Origin: Acholeplasmataceae bacterium
Lineage (GTDB): Bacteria; Bacillota_I; Bacilli_A; Acholeplasmatales; Acholeplasmataceae
DNA: 13,675 bases
Direction of reading: 5' to 3'
NCBI GenBank assembly: GCA_003518475.1
Contig: DOYO01000052.1
Coordinates: 12,308-25,982, forward strand
Shown: in pieces, positions 1 to 7,848 of the stretch
How the letters are laid out: each line of letters begins with the position of its first letter
Position numbering within the stretch: the stretch's first letter is position 1
Made by a program: the position numbers and the translations under genes
Notes under the pieces: generated by a model
What the model saw: only the letters and a program-made list of their open reading frames with translations
Databases searched by the model: none
What the model was told of the DNA's origin: nothing

Positions 1-951
1 CTTTATGACAGACAGGGTCAAGACTTCCCAACTGTGGATTCCACAATGGAAGATTTGATTGATTTAACTAAGGCTGCTGCCAATCATTCCAGCAATACCA
101 ATACCGGTGTTGTCGGTTTAGAAGGCATTGAACACATCTTGCACTGGTATCCAGCGCAATTGAATGAAGATTATGGCTGGTTTACATTATCAGAAGATGG
201 TTTCAATTTGGATTCTACTGAATTTACTGCAACCATGGAACTTTATAGAAGCTTAAGAACAGACGCGACCTTTGTCTTGGAAGCTCTTTATGATGCTGCC
301 GCTGTTGTTGATTCCCCAATTCAAATTGGTGATATCTTCCCAGAAGGAGATAATTTCAATAACGGAAATATACTTGCCAAGTGGTTCTATTCTTGGGATT
401 TCGGTTGGATTCAATCTTATATCAATGGTGGTGATTATACCTGGGATCTTGAATTTATCGGAACTCCGGTCGTCAATGGTGTGAAGCGTGTTCCAATCGT
501 TGCCGATTTTTATACCGTAGCATCCAATACTGAACATCCAGAAGAAGCATACATGCTTTCCAAGTGGATGGGTTTCGGCAAGGATGGTTATTTGAAGCGC
601 ATTGAACTCTCGGAAACTGTCGAAGGCATTCCACAGGTTAATTTCGCGCCTATTCAAAACGATGTTGATTTACTAGATGCATATTTCGAACTTTATCCTT
701 CATTCCAGGGATTAAGAACAATCATAGAAGCAGGTACGTTCATTGTTGAACCCCCTAAATATCTTCCTGGCTATATTTCAGCAAGATACGGCGGAACTTA
801 TGATGCTGAAAATAAGATGTCGGATATCATCAGCAAGTTGATGATTGGTGAAGTGATGCTTGCGGATATCCGCTTAGCCTTAAATAACCGCGCAAACGCA
901 TTATATGATGAAGCAAGACTGGAATTTGAAACTGCACTTGCATTAAAATAA
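1..951 (+). CDS. ABC transporter extracellular solute-binding protein, C-terminal part (5' end outside window)
   Basis: The reading frame is open from base 1 and has no stop before the first internal ATG (34), so the gene begins outside the window and about 316 C-terminal residues are seen. The visible part has the character of a family 1 (MalE-like) sugar-binding protein: a tryptophan/aromatic-rich stretch around WFYSWDFGWIQSYI, then a VPIVADFYTVASNTEHPEEAYML segment (broken here as VPIVADFY and HPEEAYML) where such proteins carry the helix that closes the C-lobe. It would bind an oligosaccharide outside the membrane and hand it to a permease pair. No permease directly follows it: a hairpin and then a second, much larger binding protein come next, so which of the two downstream permease pairs it serves cannot be told. 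The signal peptide and any lipobox are not visible. Family assignment is fairly sure; the ligand is unknown, a glucan oligosaccharide being suggested only by the GH144 neighbours. Confidence 0.8.
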   Translation, partial: LYDRQGQDFPTVDSTMEDLIDLTKAAANHSSNTNTGVVGLEGIEHILHWYPAQLNEDYGWFTLSEDGFNLDSTEFTATMELYRSLRTDATFVLEALYDAAAVVDSPIQIGDIFPEGDNFNNGNILAKWFYSWDFGWIQSYINGGDYTWDLEFIGTPVVNGVKRVPIVADFYTVASNTEHPEEAYMLSKWMGFGKDGYLKRIELSETVEGIPQVNFAPIQNDVDLLDAYFELYPSFQGLRTIIEAGTFIVEPPKYLPGYISARYGGTYDAENKMSDIISKLMIGEVMLADIRLALNNRANALYDEARLEFETALALK

Positions 952-963
952 GATCAGACTCAA

Positions 964-997
964 TTGAAAAGGAGTCCCCCTTGGGATTCCTTTTCAA
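964..997 (+). terminator. Intercistronic hairpin, intrinsic terminator or attenuator
   Basis: TTGAAAAGGAGTCCC (964-978) pairs with GGGATTCCTTTTCAA (983-997) around the 4-base loop CCTT; all 15 pairs form, one of them a G-U. It has the A-tract / GC stem / T-tract layout of a (possibly bidirectional) intrinsic terminator, but the T-tract is only TTTT before CAACAATATTT. It lies 13 nt after the stop of the partial binding-protein gene and 23 nt before the next start. No promoter is evident between them, so partial read-through is likely. It may instead protect the 3' end of the upstream binding-protein mRNA, giving more binding protein than permease. Confidence 0.65.
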
Positions 998-1009
998 CAA
1001 TATTTGAAT

Positions 1010-1013
1010 GGAG
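1010..1013 (+). promoter_or_regulatory. Ribosome binding site that decides the start of the large solute-binding protein
   Basis: GGAG at 1010-1013 lies 6 nt before ATG 1020. The in-frame ATG at 1008 overlaps this GGAG and has no Shine-Dalgarno sequence of its own, so 1020 is the better start; it removes only four residues (MEKH). Confidence 0.65.
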
Positions 1014-1019
1014 AAACAT

Positions 1020-3983
1020 ATGAAAATGACGTTAAAAATGAAAAAAATTGTAACCTTATCTTTAATTTTGATTGTTTCTTCCTTTGCATTATTGGGATTG
1101 GCAGGCGTATTTACTCCGAAGGAAACCCCAGCTCCTGTGATAACAAACTTGGAATCGGTGATTCGTGAAGGTCATTATTCTGAGTATTTAAGCATGTACC
1201 AAGAAGAATTCGGCACTGATGATCCATTCGTGGTGGAAGCAGTGGATTTTGTACTTCCTCTTGGCGAATTTTTGGAACCTGACCAATTGAGTTATGAGTG
1301 GGTTAGCGATTCCAGCATAACGTTGAATGTGGCGATTGATACGGAAGGGCTCTATTTCATCCATATCAAGTACATGTCTTTATCAGATTCGCATATACCG
1401 ATTGGATTATCCATCAGGTTGAATGGTGAAGAGGATTCACCATATTATGAAGCATCACAAATCACACTCCCTACCTTATGGACTGAAGCTGAGGAAACAC
1501 TTGGCGTTGACAGATACGGTAATGACGTGAGTGTGACGCAGAAAACTTTTGATGTTGATCAAGACATTGTCTTAAGAGATGCCCAAAGGCTTTATCAGGA
1601 TGGGTTGAGCTTTTATTTGCCAAGTGGAGACAATACGATTGAGATTGAAAAAATCTCAGGAGAATTATCATTGAAACAGGTTCGGATCGAACCTAAAAAA
1701 ACATATGTCAACTATGAAACCTATAGTTTGAGTGCAGAAGATTCAGCATCTTCAATTGTTAGGATTGAAGCTGAAGAAAGCTTGTATAGAAATTCATCTA
1801 CGATTGCAAGAGGTGTGAGCAGAGACCCATTGGTAGAGCCATTCTCCATGACGAAGCTTAAACTGAACGTGCTTGGTACGGATTCTTATGATGTCTCTGG
1901 AGATGCAGCGACATGGGAAGCCGGGATTGAATCTGCAGGCTGGTATTATATTACTTTAAAAACGCAAATATTAAGACAAAATGCTTCTATATACAAGACG
2001 CTTTATGTCAATGGAGAAATTCCATTCGAAGAAGCGAAGCATCTTGTTTTTTCCTATAGCCGAGATTGGCAAAATTTAAGTCTGAAGACCTTGGACGGAG
2101 AACCATTAAAGATTTATTTAGAACCAGGAGATTTGATCTCGCTTGAAGTGGATAGCAGCTTGTTCGTGCGTGTTGTTGAGAAACTCAGAATGATGACTGC
2201 TGAAATGAGCCAGATGGGACTGGATGTCACCAAGCTGACCAGAAATAACACAGACCAGGGCATCGACTGGGAAATGCTGGATTATTTTCCTGATTTGAAT
2301 ATTGTTTTATCTAGATGGATTGATGAACTCGATGAAGTCAATCAAGTGCTCAGGGCTTTATATGGTTTTAGTAATGATGCTCAAATCATCAGAGATATGG
2401 AAGCAGCGATATCGAAGATTGAAAAGGTTCAAGATGATGTCAATGAACTGCCTCGAAGATTGACGCTCCTTTCTACAGGATCATCATCCGCAGTTCAATT
2501 GATCAGCAATCAACTAGATAATATTTTAAAACAGCCACAAGTATTAGATGCAATTTTCCTTCATACGGATTTAGATGCCGTACCGGACCCAAATCCGAAC
2601 TTCTTCATCAATTTCCGTGTCTTTTTCGCGAGATTTTTCCTATCGTTCGTCGATCAGTCCTATTCAGATCAGGCATCAAGTGAAGAACTTGAAATCTGGG
2701 TGAACAGATCCAGACAATATGTCGATTTATTACAAAAGATCACAGATGATCAATTTACCTCTCAATCAGGCATCAAGGTGAAGATTTCTTTGATCAATGA
2801 TGATGGCAAACTGCTTTTAGCGAACTCTGCAAACCAGCAACCGGATGCCGCATTAGGAATATCCGCATGGATACCCAATGAATACGGCATGAGGGGCATG
2901 CTTTATGACATGAGCCAGGCTGAAGGATTCAGCGATGTGATTGATGTTTATAATCCCGAACAGTTGATTCCGATGACTTATGATGGAAAATTGTTCGGAC
3001 TTCCTGAAACAGAAAATTTCTTTGTTATGTTTTATCGAAAAGATATCTTGGAAGAATTGGATTTGGAAGTGCCAAACACCTGGCAGGATGTTTTAGATAT
3101 GCTTCCTGTTTTAAGAAGATACGGTATGAGCTTTTATATTCCGCTATCCTCATCATCTGCCTTGAAATCATTTGACTCCACCGCGCCTTTTATCAATCAA
3201 TTTGAAGGGAAGATCTATTCTGATGATGGATTATCCTCCGCGATCGATGATGAAAATACAATCGAAGCACTGACATTCATGACGGATCTTTACCGTGAAT
3301 ACAGCATGCCATATCAGGTTCCATCCTTCTTCAATAGCTTCAGATACGGCGATATCCCGATTGGCATCGGTGATTTTGGGATGTATCTCCAATTGAATAA
3401 CGCAGCATCTGATATTTCCGGATTATGGGATATCGCGCTTGTTCCGGGTATTGAACATGCAGTCTACAATGAAGATACAGACACGACTGAAATGGTTGTT
3501 AACCGTTCGATGGGCGGAGCGCAGCAAGCAAGCATTATTTTTGAGAAGAGTGAAAAGAAAGCGGAAGCTTGGGAGTTTTTAACCTGGTGGATGTCGACTG
3601 AAACACAAATCTTGTTTTCTGAAACCTTAGTCAATACCTTAGGCACGAGATACATGTGGAACAGTGCGAACTTAGAAGCCTTTGAATCCTTCAGATGGAA
3701 TGAAGAGCATAAGAGCATCATCATGGAGCAATGGACGCATTTGAAAGAAGTGCCGAAGATTCCTGGAAGCTATATCATTGAAAGAGAAATCAGCAATACG
3801 TGGAACAGCGTTGTTTATGATGATGCTAATTTGAGAAGCACGGTATCGGATGCATTAATCAAGATTGACAAGGAACTTCAAAGAAAGATGCAGGAATTTG
3901 GATATTTAGATGCCAAGGGCAACGTGATTAAGCCATTTAATTTACCCACGATTGAGGAAGTTTTGAGGTGGTATAATGACTAA
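1020..3983 (+). CDS. Large membrane-anchored ABC solute-binding protein with N-terminal beta-sandwich-like modules
   Basis: This 987-residue protein is more than twice the usual 400-450 residues of a sugar-binding protein. Residues 1-9 are basic and 10-31 hydrophobic, with no lipobox cysteine, so it is exported and perhaps held by an uncleaved signal anchor. Two tandem beta-rich stretches follow, about 70-225 (beginning FVVEAVDF) and 245-385 (beginning VRIEAEES); these openings resemble CBM6/CBM35-like modules, which is inference. Residues about 400-545 are helical, with a possible coiled coil near 457-475. The typical family 1 binding fold occupies about 555-987: KVKISLIN strand, PETENFFVMFYRKDIL, the classic P-N-T-W hinge-helix motif (W688), and GGAQQASI near the C-terminus. 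The stop overlaps the next permease start by 8 nt, so it is coupled to that pair and is probably its binding protein. The N-terminal modules might bind polysaccharide or contact partner proteins. The ligand is unknown. Confidence 0.85.
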   Translation: MKMTLKMKKIVTLSLILIVSSFALLGLAGVFTPKETPAPVITNLESVIREGHYSEYLSMYQEEFGTDDPFVVEAVDFVLPLGEFLEPDQLSYEWVSDSSITLNVAIDTEGLYFIHIKYMSLSDSHIPIGLSIRLNGEEDSPYYEASQITLPTLWTEAEETLGVDRYGNDVSVTQKTFDVDQDIVLRDAQRLYQDGLSFYLPSGDNTIEIEKISGELSLKQVRIEPKKTYVNYETYSLSAEDSASSIVRIEAEESLYRNSSTIARGVSRDPLVEPFSMTKLKLNVLGTDSYDVSGDAATWEAGIESAGWYYITLKTQILRQNASIYKTLYVNGEIPFEEAKHLVFSYSRDWQNLSLKTLDGEPLKIYLEPGDLISLEVDSSLFVRVVEKLRMMTAEMSQMGLDVTKLTRNNTDQGIDWEMLDYFPDLNIVLSRWIDELDEVNQVLRALYGFSNDAQIIRDMEAAISKIEKVQDDVNELPRRLTLLSTGSSSAVQLISNQLDNILKQPQVLDAIFLHTDLDAVPDPNPNFFINFRVFFARFFLSFVDQSYSDQASSEELEIWVNRSRQYVDLLQKITDDQFTSQSGIKVKISLINDDGKLLLANSANQQPDAALGISAWIPNEYGMRGMLYDMSQAEGFSDVIDVYNPEQLIPMTYDGKLFGLPETENFFVMFYRKDILEELDLEVPNTWQDVLDMLPVLRRYGMSFYIPLSSSSALKSFDSTAPFINQFEGKIYSDDGLSSAIDDENTIEALTFMTDLYREYSMPYQVPSFFNSFRYGDIPIGIGDFGMYLQLNNAASDISGLWDIALVPGIEHAVYNEDTDTTEMVVNRSMGGAQQASIIFEKSEKKAEAWEFLTWWMSTETQILFSETLVNTLGTRYMWNSANLEAFESFRWNEEHKSIIMEQWTHLKEVPKIPGSYIIEREISNTWNSVVYDDANLRSTVSDALIKIDKELQRKMQEFGYLDAKGNVIKPFNLPTIEEVLRWYND

Positions 3984-4923
3984 GTCCAATAAATTAAAGA
4001 CCAAAATCAACAACTTCATCGCTTTAGAAAAGAAGCAGTTCAAGAATGACGATAAGGTAGCTTATCTGTTCACCCTTCCTTACATTCTGTTATTCATGAC
4101 ATTCATCGTCATTCCAATCGCGCTCGCGGTCATTTTGTCATTTTCGACCTTCGATATGGTCAGCTTCCCGAGATTCTCAGGATTCAACAACTATATCTAT
4201 TTATTGACAAGCGATGAAGAGTTCATGAAATATATATTACCCAATACCATCAAATTCGCTGTCATCATCGGACCAGGGGGATATATCCTATCCTTCTTTA
4301 TGGCGTGGGCGCTTGCTCAACTCCCTCATAAGCTCAGAACAGTATTGGCGATTGTTCTCTATTCACCATCACTGACTGCCGGTATCACGATGACTGTTGT
4401 TTGGAAGGTTTTCTTCGCAGGTGATGAATCTGGATACTTAAACTATATCTTACTGGAATTGGGCATGATCGTTGAACCGATCGCATTCCTCCAATCTCCG
4501 GATTATCTCTTCACCATCATGATTGTTGTCGCATTATGGGGCAGCATGGGTGTTGGATTCCTCGCGATGCTCGCGGGTATTTTGAACGTCGATCAAGAGC
4601 TTTATGAAGCAGCCTATATCGATGGATTAAGCAACAGATTCCAGGAAGTCATCTATATAACCATTCCAGCAATGAAGCCTCAAATGCTCTTCGGAGCCGT
4701 GATGGCGATTGTTGGAACATTTAGTGCTGGGGCGCTCGGGGTCTCCCTCTCCGGATCCAATCCGACGCCCAACTATGCAGGTTCTTTGATTGTAAACCAT
4801 ATTGAAGACTATGGTTTCATTCGTTATGATATGGGATATGCAGCCGCATTGTCGCTTGTTTTACTGCTGATCATTTATTTCTTCAGCAGACTCAGCTGGC
4901 GATTCTTCGGGGAAAAGGACTAG
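3976..4923 (+). CDS. Sugar ABC transporter permease, MalF/UgpA-like (pair 1)
   Basis: The product is 315 residues, the usual size for this family, with a basic cytoplasmic N-terminus and about six membrane helices (first near 31-57). The cytoplasmic EAA loop that docks the ATPase is clear at residues 211-230: EAAYIDGLSNRFQEVIYITI followed by PAMKP. This matches the binding-protein-dependent sugar permease family (MalF side of the heterodimer). The start ATG overlaps the end of the large binding-protein gene by 8 nt and is preceded by GAGG at 3965-3968, which indicates translational coupling. It pairs with the next gene, a MalG-like subunit. No ATP-binding subunit is present in the window, so a shared MsmX/UgpC-type ATPase encoded elsewhere is expected. 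Family is sure; transported sugar is inferred only from context. Confidence 0.93.
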   Translation: MTKSNKLKTKINNFIALEKKQFKNDDKVAYLFTLPYILLFMTFIVIPIALAVILSFSTFDMVSFPRFSGFNNYIYLLTSDEEFMKYILPNTIKFAVIIGPGGYILSFFMAWALAQLPHKLRTVLAIVLYSPSLTAGITMTVVWKVFFAGDESGYLNYILLELGMIVEPIAFLQSPDYLFTIMIVVALWGSMGVGFLAMLAGILNVDQELYEAAYIDGLSNRFQEVIYITIPAMKPQMLFGAVMAIVGTFSAGALGVSLSGSNPTPNYAGSLIVNHIEDYGFIRYDMGYAAALSLVLLLIIYFFSRLSWRFFGEKD

Positions 4924-4935
4924 GGGGAAAACACA

Positions 4936-5817
4936 ATGAAAAAGATAAAAAACTTTTCTCCTATAAAAATAAATCCTAAGAAATTCACCATGGCGCAGGT
5001 GCCATTCTTAATGATGGTCGCTCCTGTCGCAGTCTTCATGCTGATGCCTCTTTTATACATCTTCAACCATGCGTTCAAGCCATTTGATGAATTGATTGAA
5101 TATCCTCCAAAGTTCTTCGTCAGAAGACCGACCTTGGAAAACCTTTTTGAACTATTTGAAACAGCGACGACAACTGGTATACCCGTATCCAGATATTTAT
5201 TCAACAGCATCGTGATTACCGCATTGGTCGTCTTCTTATCGATTTTTCTATCGACCATTACAGGATATGCACTTTCTAAATTGAAATTTCACATCAAAGG
5301 CGCAATCTCACAGATCAATACGCTCGCGATGATGTTTGTCGGTACGGCGGTCATCATCCCTAGATACATCATCATTGAACAAATGGGCTTGGTTGATAAT
5401 TTCTTGGTTCATATCGTTCCTGTGATTGCCATCCCTGTCGGATTATTCTTGGTCAAACAGTTTATTGATCAGATTCCAAATGAGCTTTTGGATGCCGCGA
5501 AAATTGACGGCGCAAATAGCTTTCAGATTTACTGGAAGATTGTCTTACCTTTAATTAAGCCGGCGATTGCGACAATCGCCATCCTGTCCTTTCAGGCGGT
5601 TTGGAATAACGCAGATATTTCTGCGACATATATCAACTCGGATTCACTCAAAACGTTCGCGTATTATATGCAGACTTTATCGTCATCATCGAACGTGGTT
5701 GCCGGAGCAGGCATGAGTGCGGTTGCATCTTTAATTATGTTTTTGCCCAACTTGATTATCTTTATTATCTTGCAGAATAAGGTCATGAATACCATGGTCC
5801 ATTCTGGTATCAAGTAG
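4936..5817 (+). CDS. Carbohydrate ABC transporter permease, MalG/AraQ-like (pair 1)
   Basis: The product is 293 residues with about six membrane helices, the first near residues 26-48 (MMVAPVAVFMLMPLLYIF). The EAA-type docking loop begins at residue 186 as DAAKIDGANSFQIYWKIVLP, with aspartate in place of the usual first glutamate, a common variation. The region GYALSKLKF before it is typical of the MalG side, where GYAFARxxF is usual. The gene lies 12 nt after its MalF-like partner and has a strong AGGGGG ribosome site at 4922-4927 that overlaps the preceding stop. With that partner it forms the first permease heterodimer of the locus. It ends 9 nt before the NHL-Yip1 gene, so that gene must be on the same transcript. 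Family is sure; substrate is not shown by sequence. Confidence 0.93.
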   Translation: MKKIKNFSPIKINPKKFTMAQVPFLMMVAPVAVFMLMPLLYIFNHAFKPFDELIEYPPKFFVRRPTLENLFELFETATTTGIPVSRYLFNSIVITALVVFLSIFLSTITGYALSKLKFHIKGAISQINTLAMMFVGTAVIIPRYIIIEQMGLVDNFLVHIVPVIAIPVGLFLVKQFIDQIPNELLDAAKIDGANSFQIYWKIVLPLIKPAIATIAILSFQAVWNNADISATYINSDSLKTFAYYMQTLSSSSNVVAGAGMSAVASLIMFLPNLIIFIILQNKVMNTMVHSGIK

Positions 5818-5826
5818 GAGGCGGCC

Positions 5827-7848
5827 ATGAAAAAACTAATGATGATTGTCATCCTCCTCATGTCACTTATGATTTTTACCAATTTAAACACAGAAGCGTC
5901 AAGCCTATCGAATTATGGAATTCCTTATCAGACTTATACCTTGAATTCCAGCAATCGGTTTATTCCGACGCAAACCGCATATATTCCTGTTGGTAATTTC
6001 GGCGGGTCTTTAGGACTGTCTTCGCCTGAAGATGTATATTATTATGAAAATGAGCTTTATATCGCAGACACTGGAAATAAGCGCATTGTCATCTCTTCTT
6101 TAGACGGTGACTTGATCAACACGATTGATTTGGCTGAATTTAAGCAACCAACCGGATTATTTGTTAAAGAAAATTTTGTTTATGTTGCAGATAAGCTTGA
6201 AAAAAAGGTCTTTAAGATAGATTTAGATACTGAACTGATAGTCCAGACCATTGAAAAGCCGACTTCTCCAATTTATGGACAGAAGAATGATTTCGTACCC
6301 ATCAAGGTTGCAGTCGACTCAAGCGATAGCATCTATATCGTCGGCGAAGGCTCGACATCCGGTATCATCCAAGTGAATTATGCTGGAGAGTTTGTCGGAT
6401 ATTTGGGCATCAACTCGGTGACACTCAGCTTAAGAAAGATTCTTTATAATTTCTTCGTCAAGGATTCCGATCTAGCTTCTAGCTTGCCGGCTTCACCAAC
6501 CAATATCGCGCTTGGTGCGAAGGGATCTATTCTATCCACCAATGTCAACGTGAGGGAAACCTTCAAGAGATTGAATATATCAGGACTCAATACGTTATTG
6601 CCGACAACCAATTATCCGGTCGCAACCCTTTCCGATATTTGGATGAATAGTGAAAACTATATCTATACCATTGCGGAAAGCGGCGATGTGTATGAATATG
6701 ATTCCAATGGTAACTTGCTGTTTTATTTCAATACCAGAGATTACTCCATGACACAATCTCTTGGACTGACATCCAGTCCAAAGGGTGTCATCACGGATGA
6801 TTTAGGTAATCTCTACATCCTGGATAAAGGATATAATTCCATCCATGTTTATCAGCGTACCGTATTTGTTGACTTGGTGCATAACGCTGTAACCTTATAT
6901 AATGATGGAAAATACATTGAATCGAAACCAATCTGGGAAGAAATCATCAGACAAAACTCTTCATTCGCCTTGGCGCATTCCGCACTGGGTGCGGCGCTAG
7001 CCAAGGAAGGTGATTTTGATGGTGCGTTATCAGAATATTATGATGCGAAGGATTATTTAGGATATTCGAATGCATACTGGGAAATCAGAAATGTGGCGAT
7101 TCAAGAAAATCTACCGGTATTCGCTTTGGTCTTCATCGGATTGTTCATCTTCTTAAAAATCGGAATGGCAATCTTCAGAAAATCATTGTTATATCCGAAA
7201 TACACTGCATTTAAAGAAAGAGTGAAAGAGAAGAAGCTTGTTCGTGAGGTTTCCTTCAGCATGAATGCCTTTAAGCATCCAAATGACATGTTCTTCGGTA
7301 TCAAGAGATACAATGAAGCAAGCTACACCTCTGGATTCATTGTCTTTGGACTGTTTGTTTTGGTTTATTTGATCAATATCTACGCAACAGGATTCTTATT
7401 TAGAACATCCAATTTGAACAACGTGCTTGTTCAAATGGTGACTGTCCTTTCAATATTCTTCCTTTATGTTTTAGTGAATTATTTAATATCGACCTTGAAT
7501 GACGGGGAAGGAAGATTTAAGGATATCTTCATTGCGACCGCGTATGTGCTGATTCCATACATCGTCTTGACGCTTCCAATGACATTCTTATCGAATTACC
7601 TGACCTATAATGAAAGCTTTATCTTTGATTTCTATCATCAGATTTTGTTATGGTGGACGATCATCTTGATTGTGATGTCCATCAAGGGCATTCATAACTT
7701 TACATTCTGGGAAACTGTTAAGAATATTTTGATTATTTTGTTTGGCATGTTTATTTTGATTTTGATCGGATTGCTCATCTATTCGTTCATGGGTCAATTG
7801 ATCGAATTCGTGTTGTCCATCATCAAGGAGGTGATTTATCGTGTCTAA
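5827..7848 (+). CDS. Exported NHL beta-propeller / TPR / Yip1-domain membrane protein
   Basis: This 673-residue protein has a signal peptide (1-26, likely cut near TEASS). Residues about 50-345 carry degenerate NHL/six-bladed-propeller repeats; the best are PEDVYYYENELYIADTGNKR, PTGLFVKENFVYVADK and PKGVITDDLGNLYILDKGYN. Residues about 347-428 look like tetratricopeptide helices (NAVTLYNDGKYIESKPIWEE, then ALGAALAKEGDFDGALSEYY). A membrane helix at 429-451 is followed by a K/R-rich loop (about 452-480), which by the positive-inside rule places the propeller and TPR outside the cell. The C-terminal 200 residues hold about five more helices and resemble the Yip1 domain. AGGAGG (5816-5821) precedes the start, and the 3' end overlaps the next gene by 8 nt. 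A 'YIP1 family protein' beside carbohydrate ABC permeases occurs in other Bacillota as I recall it, but no function is established. A role as scaffold or sensor for the importer is inference. Confidence 0.8.
   Translation: MKKLMMIVILLMSLMIFTNLNTEASSLSNYGIPYQTYTLNSSNRFIPTQTAYIPVGNFGGSLGLSSPEDVYYYENELYIADTGNKRIVISSLDGDLINTIDLAEFKQPTGLFVKENFVYVADKLEKKVFKIDLDTELIVQTIEKPTSPIYGQKNDFVPIKVAVDSSDSIYIVGEGSTSGIIQVNYAGEFVGYLGINSVTLSLRKILYNFFVKDSDLASSLPASPTNIALGAKGSILSTNVNVRETFKRLNISGLNTLLPTTNYPVATLSDIWMNSENYIYTIAESGDVYEYDSNGNLLFYFNTRDYSMTQSLGLTSSPKGVITDDLGNLYILDKGYNSIHVYQRTVFVDLVHNAVTLYNDGKYIESKPIWEEIIRQNSSFALAHSALGAALAKEGDFDGALSEYYDAKDYLGYSNAYWEIRNVAIQENLPVFALVFIGLFIFLKIGMAIFRKSLLYPKYTAFKERVKEKKLVREVSFSMNAFKHPNDMFFGIKRYNEASYTSGFIVFGLFVLVYLINIYATGFLFRTSNLNNVLVQMVTVLSIFFLYVLVNYLISTLNDGEGRFKDIFIATAYVLIPYIVLTLPMTFLSNYLTYNESFIFDFYHQILLWWTIILIVMSIKGIHNFTFWETVKNILIILFGMFILILIGLLIYSFMGQLIEFVLSIIKEVIYRV
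7825..7835 (+). promoter_or_regulatory. Full-length Shine-Dalgarno sequence supporting a GTG start
   Basis: AAGGAGGTGAT is a complete match to the anti-Shine-Dalgarno end of 16S rRNA. It lies inside the last codons of the Yip1-domain gene, with GGAGG ending 9 nt before GTG 7841. It makes the GTG the credible start of the DUF5696-type gene and suggests that the weak start codon is offset by a very strong ribosome site. Confidence 0.85.

Noticed and set aside
253..657. 134-residue open frame on the minus strand
   Set aside because: Fully antisense to the partial solute-binding protein, no recognisable motifs; a shadow frame.
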